Positions 32,001 through 42,740 of a DNA stretch of 64,000 nt are shown here, piece by piece; within the stretch, counting starts at the first letter, position 1; each line of letters begins with the position of its first letter. Origin of the DNA: Symbiodinium natans (Eukaryota > Sar > Dinophyceae > Suessiales > Symbiodiniaceae); the NCBI GenBank assembly GCA_905221605.1, contig CAJNDS010001247.1, forward strand, positions 500,001 through 564,000. Direction: 5' to 3'. The notes under the pieces are model-generated. The model had not been told where the DNA came from. It saw only the letters and a list, made by a program, of their open reading frames with translations, and made no database searches. The position numbers were made by a program, and so were the translations under genes.

Positions 32001-34125
32001 GTTTGGGGTTTGGGGTTTGGGGTTTGGGGTTTGGGGTTTGGGCTTCACGGTAAAGAGTTTAGGGTTTTGGGTTTAGCCCGCCACAACAGAACTCCATTTT
32101 AGAATTTGTAAAGGGGCCGTCGTTCGAAATCTCATGATCGAACCCCTTAAAAACAGGAACCCAACCCTCCCGCCCACCCACCCCTTTCCCCCCCTCAAAA
32201 AAATGGCTACTTGGAGGTTCATGGTACATATTAACCAATTATAACTGTACTCGTAACTGTACTTAGAACCACATTAGGGCACTTCAGGGGCTTATAAGTG
32301 GGGATATCAGTACAGATATACTTGGTTAATAGGCACCATGAACCTCCAAGTAGAAGAAATCTGAATTTGAAATACACTTCCGAAACGTGCTCCTACATGG
32401 GTCACATGAACGCGGCTCTATACCTGCTAGTGATTCATCTCTGCTTGGACCATCTGCTCCCTCACCTCTGCTGGGGCCTTGGTGCCTCGTCGCAACATCA
32501 GCAGCAGAATGTGTTTGATTTCTGCTGCACCAAAACGTACTGTACTACTGCTGAGCAGGTGAAGTAGGGTTTATATTTCTTATACCCCCAAAGGGACACC
32601 CAGTATATACACTCACAAATATTCAAAAGGAACCTTATATATATATATGCACTCACCAAAAACAATAACATAAGACCTGCTTCAATGTGGCTTCGGATCG
32701 ATCGGTAGAACCTGCTGTGCGGTGCCCGGGCGTCAAGGGGGTTCGCTTGTCACAGCGCCATGTCTCCGGAAGGGGCTGGGACTTCGGACCATGCGCTGCT
32801 GCGCGTGGGGTTAGGGCTTAGGGTGTAGGGTTTAAGGCTTAGGGTTTAGGGTTTATTTAGGGTTTAGGGTGCAATTGGGGCGTGTGTGCCTGGATGTTGG
32901 GTTCCTTTGGTCGTGGCCTGCACGGTGCCGGGTTGCTGGACGGGTTGCCCCCTAAACCCCAAGCTGGATGTAGGGCTCGGGATCCCTAGCCCTAAGCCAT
33001 AAACCCGAATACGGCTTAATCCCTTCCCCCTAATCTTAAAAACCACCCTTATAGTTCAATTACAGTATTAGGGGGGGGGGGGGGGGGGGGTATTTAACAT
33101 TAGGGGGTGGGGTTTAAATTAGGGGGGCAGGGATTACTGGGGGTTGACTGGGATTGTTAGTAACCCTTACTAAACCCTAAACCCTATAAACCCTAAACCC
33201 TATAAACCCTAAAGCCTAAACCCTAAACCCTAGACCCTAAGCAGGGTTGAGCAGGGTTGGCTAGGGAAAACCAGGGCTTCGTGGGGGGCAGGTGTGGATC
33301 TTCTTTTCAGGGTTAGAAAGGACAGCTGTAGCTTCGTTGGGCGAACAAAGTTCTAAACACAGGCAGGCTTTAGGGTTTAGGGTTTAGGGTTCAGGGTTCA
33401 GGGTTCAGGGTTCAGGGTTCAGGGTTCAGAGTTCAGGGTTCAGGGTTCAGGGTTCAGGGCTTAGGGTTTAGGCCTTAGGGTTTAGGGCTTCGGGTTTGGG
33501 TTGAACCTTCAAGAAAGAGGGAAGACCAGGGGCCCCCGACACTCGCATCACACTGGCAAAGCCTTGGACAACACTCCTGTCAGGAGGGCCTTAACCCTCT
33601 AGGGTTTAGGGTCTAGGGTTTAGGGTTTAGGGTTTAGGGTTTAGGGTTTAGGGTTTAGGGTTTAGGGTTTAGGGTTGAAGAAAGCCTACACCTTACACCC
33701 CTATTAGGGTGCAGGGTCTATAGGAAGTGGCCCACTGTACTTCTGTCTGGGAGGTCCTCCGAATTATGGTCCCTCTTTGCGGATCCCATTATCATACGGG
33801 GCCTTTTTTTGTGATACCGGCTCGCATCCCCTGCATGTCCTTGAAATGGGACTCGGTCTTGTTCTCGAACTGAGCCATCATCGCGTCCTGCTTCTGGAGA
33901 ATTTTCTTTTTCACGGTCGCTATGGTCCCAAGCTCTGCACCGTGAGCCGTTGTCTTGAAGTTCGCAAGGCGCATATTCTCAGCGCGGGCCTGCTGTGAGG
34001 GCCCTCTATTGCTACCATGCTTGGGCTCGGCGGCCTGGGGCTCAGCCTGTGGCACTTGTGGAACAAATGCTGGGGGCCATTGGGGCTGGCCCGACGGCGG
34101 TGGTGAGGCGCTGCTGAGAGCACGT

Positions 34126-34161
<36 letters not shown>

Positions 34162-36815
34162 ACCCCCCACCCCACCCCCCCTGTGGTGTGGGTTTGGGGT
34201 TGGGTCAAGGTTTGGGGTGCAAGGTTTGGCGTTGAGGGTCCCCCCACCCCACCCCCTCCACTGTGGTGTGGTTGGGGGGTTCAGGTTTAGGGTTTAAGGT
34301 TTAGGGTTTATACGGTTAGGGTTCAGAGTTTGAGGTTAGGGCACAGGGTTTACGGTTTCGGGTTTCGTTTTAGGGCTTAAAGCCCCAAAGTCTGACCCCC
34401 TCAAAATGCGCTGATATTACCCCTCAGCCCACCAAACACAGCCCTCGAGCTTTTGCCCTTGAAAACCCGAACAGACGCTGGGAACGACCCTCTGACACCG
34501 CAAATCCTAAACCCACTATTAGGGAACTCTCCCAGCGGGGCCATTGGTAGTACTGTACCATTATGGAACTCGGTACAAACCATACCTAGTTTGGTTTTTG
34601 GGTACTTAGGTCCATATTCGTACGGCATGTGGACCCTCTGGGTCTCAACTCTCAACTTATCCAGGGGCCCAGCGTGCGTTGCATGCGGTACTGTCCATTG
34701 ACTTGAGGGTTTAGGGTTTAGGGTTTAGGGCTTAGGGTTTAGGGCTTAGGGGGTTTAGAGTTTAGGGGGTTTAGGGTTTAGGGTTTAGGGTTTATAGGGT
34801 TTAGGGTTTAGAGTTTAGGGGGTTTAGGGTTTAGGGTTTAGGGTTTAGGGTTTAGGGTTGAGGGTTTAGGGTTTAGGGTTGAGGGTTTAGGGATGAGGGC
34901 GGTCCTGTCCATGGACTTGAGGGCCCTCTCTGCCTGCGTGGCGCGCTGGAAGGCTGGGACCATGACGCGCTTATTGGGCTGTGCAGGTTTCGGTGCTTTG
35001 ATAAGCTGGGAGTTGCTGAAAGGGTTTAGGGTTTAGGGTTTAGGGTTTAGGGTTTAGGGTTTAGGGTTTAGGGTTTAGGGTTGCTGAGGGTGATACTCCA
35101 TCAGGGTGATATCGGGCGTATCTTCGCCGGAAATGGTCCTTGAGAAAGACCCCCGCACACAGTGACCCCCAAAACCCTTGGAATTCAACCCAGTACAAGA
35201 CGAAGCTATCTTATATACCCAAAAACCTATAAAAGTCCCTAAACCCTCCTGCAACCCCAAAGCCGTTATGACTCCTTGTGCCTGGAACTGCTCAGCAAAG
35301 CACACGCGAGCCGTCCTCCCTCCTGCGGGTATGGTCTCTTTAGGGTTTAGGGTTTAGGGTTTAGGGTTTAGGGGTTACTGGATTAACCCTAAACGTTAAA
35401 CCCTAAACCCTAAACCCTAAATCCTAAACCCTACATCCTAAACCCTAAACCCTAAACCCTACAGGATCCAGGCTGTGGGATGCACCCGAGAGGAAAAGTA
35501 TCGGCTGGACTCCTGCTTCGGGGCTTGTAGGGTTTAGGGTTTAGGGTTTAGGGTTTAGGGTTTAGGGTTTAGGGTTTAGGGTTTAGGGTTTAGGGTTTAG
35601 GGTTTAGGTTTACCAAAACAACGGGACCCTGAATTGCGGGAACCGACGCATTCTTAGCTTGACTTGGGGCTTCAAAATCTTCGGGTCACAGCTGGACACC
35701 TCAACGCTAAAGCCTAAACCCTCAACCCTAAACACCAAAGGCCAAACCCCAATCCGCCCCAAGCTCCTATCTGGTGGTGGAGAGTTCGATTGGAGTTGAG
35801 GCCTTACCTAGAGGGAACTCTAAACCCTAAACCCTAAACCCCAAACCCCCAACCCTAAACCCCGAACCCTGAAAGCCTCTCTCTGAGAATCTGTTTTGAG
35901 GAGCCAGGAGCTGTGGCTTCGAGTCGTAGCCTTGGGACCTATACGCCCTCAGCTATAGCGTGCACGGTTTAGGGTTTAGGGTTTAGGGTTTAGGGTTTAG
36001 GGTTTGGGGTTTAGGGTTTAGGGTTTAGGGTTTAGGGTTTAGGGTTTAGGGCTCCGGGTTTTGCACCTTCAACATCTCGAAACCCTGCAAACCCAGCCCA
36101 GAACCTAATTCCTATAAGCCATTTAAACCCTGAAGACCACCCACCCTGTAATGTTCACGTTGCATTTGGGTGGTTGTCAAAAGTTTGGTCCGTTTTTGGA
36201 TCCCTATCAGCTAGTATTTAGGGCACCCCAAAATGGATTATAATTTTGACAGCCACCCATTTATAAACGGGGCGAAAGTTATAACATTCGGCGGGCCCGG
36301 GTATCCCGGTCCAAGACTACTTTTTCCATTGTGGGAGGTTTCGGGCTGATATGTCTAAACAGAGCTATAACGGGGTCGGGTGAAAATAATGATGGGGTGA
36401 CATTCATAAAACGCGGCTGGCCAGAAGTCTACATTTTGCTGCAGCTTGCTTAAGAGTTCCATTGCAGAGAAGCCCTTTTCATCCGAGCTGGCCAGAAACA
36501 GCTCCAGAAGCTACGGCAGAGGACAACAGATAGACAAAGTCGCGGTCGCAGAGCAAAAAGAGCTGCAGGGAGGAGGCAGAAGCCTTGAAAACAAGCCAAA
36601 GCAGACCCTTCTTGACAGGACCTCCAGACCACAGACCCCCAGACCCCTTAATTGCCACCCTCCAAATCCCGGGAAACCAAAACAAAATCTGGGCGGACCC
36701 GAAACCCTGAACTCTGAACCCTAAGCCCGACCGTTTTGGGGTGGCCTCCGTGGATGCGGCACCATTTCACCCGCTCGATGCGGGGCAAGACCGAACACAC
36801 GTGGTTCACCAGGTC
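26052..36815 (-). CDS. Unidentified multi-exon gene (fragmentary model)
   Basis: Several exon islands chain in phase on this strand. Chain A: 32759-32795 (AWSEVPAPSGDM), 31633-31676 (TLRLRKDPSRDPPE), 31458-31494 (YPPYNREVDPAQ), 31169-31204 (VGDPMRMASSGS), 30904-30936 (IRVSRFASATE). Chain B: 29764-29805 (LELPPILRHFESC), 28572-28630 (TVDLVEFLDEELPPEFREP), 28125-28149 (ARTAAGEK), 27033-27063 (THPDVERAS), 26592-26609 (VFALR), and perhaps a last exon with TAG at 26052-26067. Further upstream islands are listed separately. Donors are GT or GC and acceptors AG. I do not recognise the family. It could be more than one gene; the link between chains A and B is not resolved. It would end about 370 bp before the kinesin start, in the same direction. 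Confidence 0.55.
26107..26525. repeat. CCCTAAG heptamer-variant array
   Basis: About 55 units of CCCTAAG, with CCCGAAG and shortened units toward the right. The standard CCCTAAA unit is almost absent here, the largest single variant block in the window. Confidence 0.95.
26785..26898. mobile_element. GTAGCCCAGT TIR element
   Basis: GTAGCCCAGTAACCAC at left and GGTACCACTGGGCTACC at right are inverted. Related ends occur near 3802-3825, 10780-10800 and 63335-63450. Short, non-coding. Confidence 0.7.
31815..32042. repeat. TTTGGGG heptamer array (large)
   Basis: About 32 units of TTTGGGG with one GTGT interruption. The flanks are standard TTTAGGG. Generates false ORFs on both strands (VWGLGFG and NPKPQTP). 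Confidence 0.95.
32209..32352. mobile_element. CTTGGAGGTTCATGGTAC TIR element, best-preserved copy
   Basis: CTTGGAGGTTCATGGTAC at left is inverted at the right end (CACCATGAACCTCCAAG), with TA on each side. Family members: 38374-38490, 48606-48734, 52779-52979, plus partial copies at 2870-3036, 24470-24570 and 50930-51010. Non-coding. Confidence 0.85.
32375..32570 (+). CDS. Open plus-strand segment with hydrophobic start
   Basis: Reads MGHMNAALYLLVIHLCLDHL then LPHLCWGLGASSQHQQQ and NVFDFCCTKTYCTTAEQVK to TAG at 32568. It lies exactly between two TIR elements (ending 32352 and starting about 32562), and its stop falls in the second. It is the only longer plus-strand candidate here. It could be spurious. 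Confidence 0.25.
33385..33460. repeat. TTCAGGG heptamer array
   Basis: About ten units of GGGTTCA next to standard units. The same variant recurs at 8180-8220 and 8841-8880. Confidence 0.9.
33553..33586 (-). CDS. Exon-like island
   Basis: After TGACAG, this strand reads SVVQGFASVMR, then GTGTCGG could be the donor (open further as VSGAPGLPSFLK). It lies between TTTAGGG tracts. Confidence 0.4.
33792..34120 (-). CDS. Proline/glutamine-rich reading with stop, possible last exon or retroelement remnant
   Basis: From a poly-G tract (34128) to TGA at 33792 the strand reads SPPPSGQPQWPPAFVPQ, then AENMRLANFKTTAHGAELGT, then KKKILQKQDAMMAQFENKTE and MQGMRAGITKKGPV. The KQDAMMAQFENKTES helix resembles LKQDARLNTVEWKSA at 55.2 kb, so both may come from one repeated dinoflagellate element. 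The longer ATG-start version over the poly-G is not credible. Confidence 0.4.
34901..35015 (-). CDS. Exon of unidentified gene, basic region
   Basis: Thirty-eight codons after CTTTCAG: NSQLIKAPKPAQPNKRVM then VPAFQRATQAERALKSMDRT, donor ACC|GCCCTC. Lys/Arg-rich, likely surface or nucleic-acid-binding. An 18-bp piece of it (CTGTCCATGGACTTGAGGG, antisense) is duplicated with one change at 34692-34710. Confidence 0.6.
35627..35690 (-). CDS. Exon-like island
   Basis: After GTCCAG, this strand reads CDPKILKPQVKLRMRRFPQF with no stop up to CAG|GGTCCC. It probably belongs to the same gene as the neighbouring islands, but the phase to 35877-35930 does not match directly, so an exon is missing or a boundary is wrong. 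Confidence 0.4.
35877..35930 (-). CDS. Exon of unidentified gene
   Basis: Reads (G)YDSKPQLLAPQNRFSER, acceptor CCCAAG|GC, donor GAGAGAG|GCTTTC. In phase with 36746-36815. Confidence 0.5.
36746..36815 (-). CDS. Exon of unidentified gene
   Basis: Reads DLVNHVCSVLPRIERVKW then CRIHG after acceptor CAACCAG, with donor GGAG|GCCACC. Phase 1 joins the next island 35877-35930 (YDSKPQLLAPQNRFSER). Natural composition, no stop. Family not recognised. Confidence 0.6.
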
Positions 36816-37374
36816 CTGGTTGGAGGATGGCCTTATATACCCAAAAACCCTATAAAAGTCCCCCAACCCTAAAACCCTAAACCCTCAACCCTAAACTCCG
36901 CCTACCTTCAGGGTTTAGGGTTTAGAGTTCAAGCTTTTTGGGGGGTTGTTTAGGAGTTTTTTTCGGATGTGCCCACTGAAAGCCCCTAAACCCTCAACTC
37001 CCTATACCCTCATCTCTACCTTCGGGGCTCAGGCTTTCGAGTCCAGGCGCTTTTGAGCCCAGAAGGACAAGGCTAGCCAGCGAGAGCGAACCTTAGACCC
37101 TAAGCCCTAAACCCTCAACCCTAAACCCTAAATCCGTAACCGGCAAACCCTGACCACTAGGCCCCTGAAGCCTAAACCCTAGAGCCTATAGACGCTATAC
37201 ACTTCAAAGCCTAGACCCTGAAGCCCGAACCTTTGCAACCCCAAGTCTCAAACCACACCTAAACCCTAAACCCTAAACCCTAAACCCTAAGCCCTAAGCC
37301 CTAAGCCCTAAACCCTAAACCCTACACACTAAACCCTAACTCAATCAGCCCCGCACAGCGCCCGCTTTTGCTTC

Positions 37375-39360
37375 TCACTTCAAGAGGTTGGCGAGCCAGG
37401 CCCCGAATTCGAAGGAGGCGACCGTGATGGCGACGAGCGTAAGGCACACTGGCACAGACGAGGGCCTGCAAAGCGGGAGGGTTTAGGGTTTAGGGTTTAG
37501 GGTTTAGGGTTTAGGGTTTAGGGTTTAGGGTTAGGGTTTAGGGTTTAGGGTTTAGGGTTTAGGGTTTAGGGTTTAGGGTTTCGGGGTTTGGGGTTGTTTA
37601 GGGTTTAGGACCTGCAAAGCTGGGGATCTGAGGGTAGTGCCAGGGGCCCTCAACATGGCCCCCTGCCTTCCTGTAGAGTCGAGTTCTGATGGATGGGCCC
37701 TCTAAACCCTAAACCCTAAACCCTAAACCCTAAACCCTGAACCCTAAACCCTAAACCCTAAACCCTAAACCCCGGTTGTCTTTTGTGTAGAAAAGGGGTG
37801 CATAAGGGGTACCCGTATGCTCCGCAGTCCTGGCCTGTCATAGTCGAGGAAGAAATAGATCCACACCCCAATCTTCGAGTAGAGCCACCAGTTCCAGTAG
37901 AGATAGGCCAAGCAAAAGTACACAGGGAAGACGCAATGCTCAAGATTCCTTGGCTTGCATCTAAGGGGTTGCTCTCTGACCCTAAACCCTAAACCCTAAA
38001 CCCTAAACCCTAAACCCCAAACCCTAAACCCTAAACCCTAAACCCTAAACCCTAAACCCTAAACCCTAAACCCTAAACCCTAAACCCTAAGGGTTAATGA
38101 GCATTGTGGGTTGAGGGCTTAGGATGGTCTAGGCTCAGAGCTTCGATGCCCAACCCATGAGCCCTTGAGGGTTCCCAGTGCCGTTCCACCCTGCACTCAT
38201 TAGGGTTTAGGGTTTAGGGTTTAGGGTTTAGGGTTTAGGGTTTAGGGTTTAGGGTTTAGGGTTTAGGGTTTAGGGTTTAGGGTTTAGGGTTTAGGGGCCC
38301 TTGTAAGGGACCCTAGGGGTTCCCCAACCCTAAACCCTAAACCCTGAACCCTAAACCCTTATAAGGGACCTTGCTTGGAGGTTCATGGTACTTACTAACC
38401 AATTCTAACGGTACTTGTAACCCACTTATAAGCCCCTTAAGTGCCCTAATAAGGTTATAAGTACAGTTTACGTGCCATGAACCTCCAAACAAGGGAGGGG
38501 TTATTTAAGGGGCTACTTCGGTATATAGGCACTATATAAGGTATAGTTTGGGGTTATACATAGGGGAATGATAAGATTAAGTGGGTCCCTCCTTCTACCC
38601 CTAAACCCTAAACCCTAAACCCTAAACCCTAAACCCTAAACCCTAAACCTTGAACTCCTTATCACACCGTTTGGGACCTAGGGCTTGCAGGGTTTGGGCT
38701 CTGCTGGCTCTGGGTGCTTAGGGCTTGGGGCTCTGGAGTTGGTGCTTGTAGGGTTTAGGGTTTAGGGCTTAGGGTTTAGGGTTTAGGGTTTAGGGTTTAG
38801 GGTTTGGGGTTTAGGGGCAAGTTATGGCCCGGAAGATGCGAACAGTCCTAAATCCAGGACGCACAGACACACATGTTCCGCCTCCAAGCCGCTGTGTATT
38901 TTATCATGCTCATTCTGAGCCCATTCTATACTTGAATGGCAGCCCATATGTACATAATTAGTAGGTATGCTGATGTGCGGCACTGGTGCCGCTTCTTGGC
39001 CCCTAGGGGGGGTTAGGGTTTAGGGCTTAGCGTTTAGGGTTTAGACCCTAAACCCTAAACCCCCAAGCCCCCTGTAACTTGAACTTATTAAGAAAAATCG
39101 AAAAGAAAAACAAACTCCTTGAAACTCCTCGAAACTTTCCTCGAAACTTCCCCGGACCTGAACCCTTAATCATTTCAATGAACCCTAAACCCTAAACCCG
39201 CAGGGAGTTTGGGCGCTTTCCGAATCCCTAAACCCCAAACCCTAAACCCTAAACCCTAAACCCATTTTAGGGAAGCTGCACTGTCCAGCGTGAGAAAACC
39301 AGCTCTGTGAGCATCAGCAGCACGTTGGCGTTGTGAAAATAGAACGGAAGCGGCGTCAGC
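37375..39360 (-). CDS. AIG1/FAR-17a-like membrane protein, last four exons
   Basis: Exons 39282-39360 (LTPLPFYFHNANVLLMLTEL), 38150-38190 (GGTALGTLKGSWV), 37835-37948 (NLEHCVFPVYFCLAYLYW ... KIGVWIYFFLDYD) and 37375-37465 (PSSVPVCLTLVAITVASF ... WLANLLK, TGA) join in frame for 108 codons. Donors are GT, GC and GC. At least three hydrophobic segments. The pattern TG-W-YPFL followed by a last hydrophobic helix ending G--LN is that of the AIG1/ADTRP/FAR-17a family, threonine hydrolases of FAHFA lipids in membranes. Here it reads IGVWIYFFLDYDRP ... FGAWLAN, so the match is a resemblance by eye. His residues in YFHNAN and LEHC are candidates for the catalytic His. The N-terminal exons are only tentatively placed (40934-40982 and 44309-44396). 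Confidence 0.65.
38374..38490. mobile_element. CTTGGAGGTTCATGGTAC family element
   Basis: Ends CTTGGAGGTTCATGGTAC and GTGCCATGAACCTCCAA are inverted. The body ACTTATAAGCCCCTTAAGTG matches 48606-48734 and 52850-52980. Confidence 0.8.
38484..38600. mobile_element. AAGG-AGGGACCC / GGGTCCCTCCTT element
   Basis: The right end GGGTCCCTCCTT and the body GGGGCTACTTCGGTATATAGG are shared with 40347-40492 and 44050-44196, where the left end GGAGGGACCCTT is better kept. It abuts the neighbouring element. Non-coding. Confidence 0.65.
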
Positions 39361-40346
39361 CTCACCACAAACCTTGAACCCTGAACCCCAAAAAAACCCA
39401 AACCCCAAAACCGACTACTGTACCCCAAGCCCTAAACCCTCAACCCTACAACTATACCCTAAACAATCCTAAACTCCATTCTTCCCGGGACCCAAGAATT
39501 TAGGTCACTAGAACATTTGAGGAGATCACATGGAGGTTCCTGGAAGCATATCAAAGTGAGGGTACCTAGAAACAAAAAACAAAGTCAAAGTGCACCCCCT
39601 AAACCCTAAACACTAAACCGTCAGGACAGGGTTTAAGGTTTTTTTTTAAGGTTTCGGGTTTGGGTTTAGGGTTGACACTTTAGGGGTTATAGGGTTTAGG
39701 GCTTAGGGATTCTCCAGGTCCTTAGTACCCCGAAAGCGTTAAACAGCCCAAAATAGGCCAACCGCCATCTGGGCATTTCCCAAAATAGGGGTACCCGTTT
39801 AAGGACCCTGAACCCTAAACCCTAAACCCTAAACCATATTTTTCGGAAACCCCCATCTACAGAAGCAACCCCCTTGCAGCCGTGGCACAGCTCATCCACC
39901 ACCCACTGGTGCCTCGGATGGCATCATAGACCCAAAGAGCAACAAGGGTTTAGGGTTTAGGGTTTAGGGTTTAGGGTTTAGGGTTTAGCGTAACCCAAGA
40001 CAAACCCAGGCATGAAAAAATGCCGTTTTTGGTTTGAAGGGGCTTCTCAAGGAAACTAAACCCTAAACAAAGGGAATACGGGCCTACTCTGTGTCCTAGC
40101 ATTCGTTTTTTCTTACTTCTCTAAACCAGGCACCAAACGCCACTCGCCAGCTCCATAAACCCTAAACCCTAGACCCAGACCCTCGATCCTATACCCTAGA
40201 GCCCGGACCCTAGACCCTAAACCCTCAACCCTTCTCTTAACCAGCTCAGGTCTGCCAGGGTTCAGGTGCGTTTCGTACGGTTTGGGACTTAGGACTCTCT
40301 GACACCCTAGACCCTAAACCCTAAAAGCACCGAACCTCAATTGACT

Positions 40347-40492
40347 AAAGGAGGGACCCTTATAAGGGACCTGAGGGGTTCTTTGGAGGTTCTTTAGGGG
40401 CTACTTCGGTACATAGGGACTAGAACCAGGGATATATACGGGTCATATAGAGGCGATATAGATTAAGGCTCCCTTCTAGGGGTCCCTCCTTA
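40347..40492. mobile_element. AAGGAGGGACCCTT TIR element
   Basis: Left AAAGGAGGGACCCTTATAAGG and right TAGGGGTCCCTCCTT are inverted around GGGGCTACTTCGGTACATAGG. Relatives at 38484-38600 and 44050-44196. Confidence 0.75.
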
Positions 40493-40754
40493 TGCCCCTG
40501 AACCCTAAACCCTAAACCCTAAACCCTAAACCCTAAACCCTAAACCCTAAACCCTAAACCCCCAAACCCCCAAACCCTACGCAGCTTAGGGCGCTCGTTA
40601 GGCTTTATAGGGGGGCAAGTGCATTTCAGGGATTGGAACCCCAAGCTCCGGAGGCCTTTGGGGTTTAGGGTTTAGGGTTTAGGGTTTAGGGTTTAGGGTT
40701 TAGGGTTTAGGGTCAACCCTAAAACCTAAACCCTGAACAGCATTGGAGCATCCT

Positions 40755-40799
40755 CAAGAGGGAGCTGAAGTCTTTTGCTTCCAAAGCGTGAACGATGGC
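40755..40799 (-). CDS. Exon-like island
   Basis: After CCTGAAG, this strand reads GGHRSRFGSKRLQLPLED with GC donor candidate GAT|GCTCCA. Basic loop, phase compatible with following 40934-40982. Confidence 0.4.
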
Positions 40800-40933
40800 C
40801 ACCCTTCAGGTCTAGGGTTTAGAGACCCTAAACCCTAAACCCTAAACCCTAAATTTAAACCCTAAGCCAGACTCAGACCTAAACTCTGAACCCTAAACCC
40901 TAAGAAGCCAGAATTTCCTGCGAGGAGCCCCGC

Positions 40934-40982
40934 ATACCACGCGAAGGGCAGCAGGAACAGCCAGACCGCCCAGAAGACTAGC
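40934..40982 (-). CDS. Transmembrane exon
   Basis: Reads (G)LVFWAVWLFLLPFAWY after acceptor GCCAAG, donor TAT|GCGGGG. Strongly hydrophobic. In phase with 44309-44396 upstream. Confidence 0.6.
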
Positions 40983-41201
40983 CTTGGTTTAGGGTTTAGG
41001 GTTTAGGGTTTAGGGTTTAGGGTTTAGGGTTTAGGGTTTAGGGTTTAGGGTTTAGGGTTTAGGGTTTAGGGTTTAGGGTTTAGGGTTTGGGGTTTAGGGT
41101 TTAGGGTTTAGGGTTTAGGGTTTAGGGTTTAGGGTTTAGGGTTTATAAGGGTTTAGGGTTTAGGTTTGGGGTTTAATCCGAGCATCAGGTTAATTAATAC
41201 C

Positions 41202-41612
41202 CCCACATTTAAAGAATTTTTTTTTGGCCGGAAGCCCGCCGGAAGACTACTTTCCATTAGGTTGGATTAAAAACAAAATCGTGTGCACGAATCGTTTCAA
41301 GGGCTAGCAACCATGGGTGTAGGAGGCATGTGCTCCCAAAAGCACCAATTAAGAATATGGGGGCACAGGGAAAACCACGTTTGGGAGAAAACCCTGTGCT
41401 CCACACTGCAGAAGTGCCGTCGTGTAGCACCCCGAAAGAATGACGTGTGATCCTCATGGAGTCGTGATCCGCGAACCATCCAGCGGCGGACCCCTTGAAA
41501 CAACAGCCCCCGACCCCAGACCCGAACCCCGGAACCCAAGCCCAGAACCCGGCCCGATTTCGTATGGGACAAACCCCCACATTTAAAGGAATTTTTTTGG
41601 GGGGGTTCAAAC
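41202..41612. mobile_element. Segment bounded by direct repeats
   Basis: CCCCCACATTTAAAGAATTT (41201-41221) recurs as CCCCCACATTTAAAGGAATT at 41574-41594, in the same orientation. The inside has a 117-codon open frame on the minus strand (FGVLHDGTSAVWSTGFSPKR) of uncertain meaning, and a GGAAGACTACTTTCCATTA block shared with the 2.3 and 36.3 kb repeats. It may be a small LTR-like or recombined element. Confidence 0.45.
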
Positions 41613-42451
41613 ATCTGTCGGCAGGCTTCTTGTTTTGCTTGCGGAGATGCGAAGCTACAGCACCTCAGGGATCTGCAGCCTATTGTTTTTAATAGAGAAT
41701 CAATACAGGGCCATGGTCCAACTATTGCGGAACCCTGCCTTTCTTATTGTGGGGGGGGGGGGGGGGGGGGCCCCCGCCAATTAAACAGAAGCTCGGATTA
41801 GGGCTTGGGGCTTTTAGGGTTTAGGGTTTAGGGTTTTGGGTTTAGGGTTTAGGGTTTAGGGTTTAGGGTGTCTCAGTGTATGCGCACGGGGAGTGCGCCT
41901 TCTCTTGAGATTTAGGGGCGCGCTCCCTATCGCGCGCTTGCATAGCTTGGCAAACCAAACCCGAATTCTAGGGATTAAGGTTTGCAGGTTGTAGGAAGGG
42001 GTGTAGGGTTTTAAGTTTAGGGTGTAGGGTTTAAGGTTTAGGGTTTAGGGTTTGGGGTTGGGTGTCTGGTGTTACGGTTAAGGGGCTTCGGGCTCAGGAG
42101 TTATGCGCTTTACGGTCGAGGCCTCCGAACTGAAACATTGAAACTATTCAGATACCCTCTACCGGCAGAGCTTCTGCGTGCTAACTTTCCTCCTTCAGCT
42201 TACTACACTTGGCTGAAGAACTAACCATTCATCTCGTGAAACACTTCGTGCTGGAACAAATAGACACCGAACGCCAACCGTCACAAAAAGGAACTCTCCC
42301 TAAACCCTAAACCCTAAACCCTAAACCCTAAACCCTAAACCCTAAACCCTATTCCATTAGACTCTCATGCCGTGACAAGAAGGAGCCCGGAGCCCTAGAC
42401 TCTATGCGGTACGGTCTTTATTGCTAGTACCGCAGACTCGAGGTCGAGGAT

Positions 42452-42645
42452 CATATGAAGTAGGGATTATATTTCTTGTACCCCCAAAAGGACACCAAAT
42501 ATATATATATATATACTGACCAAAATGAAGAGGGAAAAAAAAAATATATATATATATACTGACCAACATGAAGAGGGAAAAAAAAAATATATATATATAT
42601 ATATACACTCACCAAGAACAGTAATATAAACCCTGCTTCATATGA
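42452..42645. mobile_element. CATATGAAGTAGGG TIR element with AT microsatellites
   Basis: CATATGAAGTAGGG at the left is inverted as CCCTGCTTCATATG at the right. The interior holds two ATATAT runs and repeated ACTGACCAA-ATGAAGAGGG. A related copy is at 32562-32687. Confidence 0.75.
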
Positions 42646-42740
42646 CCCCTTGGTTCTTAGTAGGGAATGAGGGAATTAGGGCTTCATGTACTCCCTTAAA
42701 GGGCAGAAACAGGGCCCCTCCTTCCCTCATTCCCTGCGAA
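42641..42740. mobile_element. Short element with inverted TTCTTAGTAGGGAATGAGGG ends
   Basis: GGTTCTTAGTAGGGAATGAGG is roughly inverted at CCCTCATTCCCTGCGAAGAGCC. The ends recur at 43311-43337 and 53670-53700. Confidence 0.6.

Noticed and set aside
31740-32102. Open frames of 73-102 codons reading NPKPQTP or VWGLGFG
   Set aside because: They translate the TTTGGGG heptamer array in different frames; no unique coding content.
38829-38935. Small plus-strand membrane ORF ending MFRLQAAVYFIMLILSPFYT
   Set aside because: Attractive hydrophobic end, but the minus strand is equally open (MSMIKYTAAWRRNMC) and neither connects to another exon.
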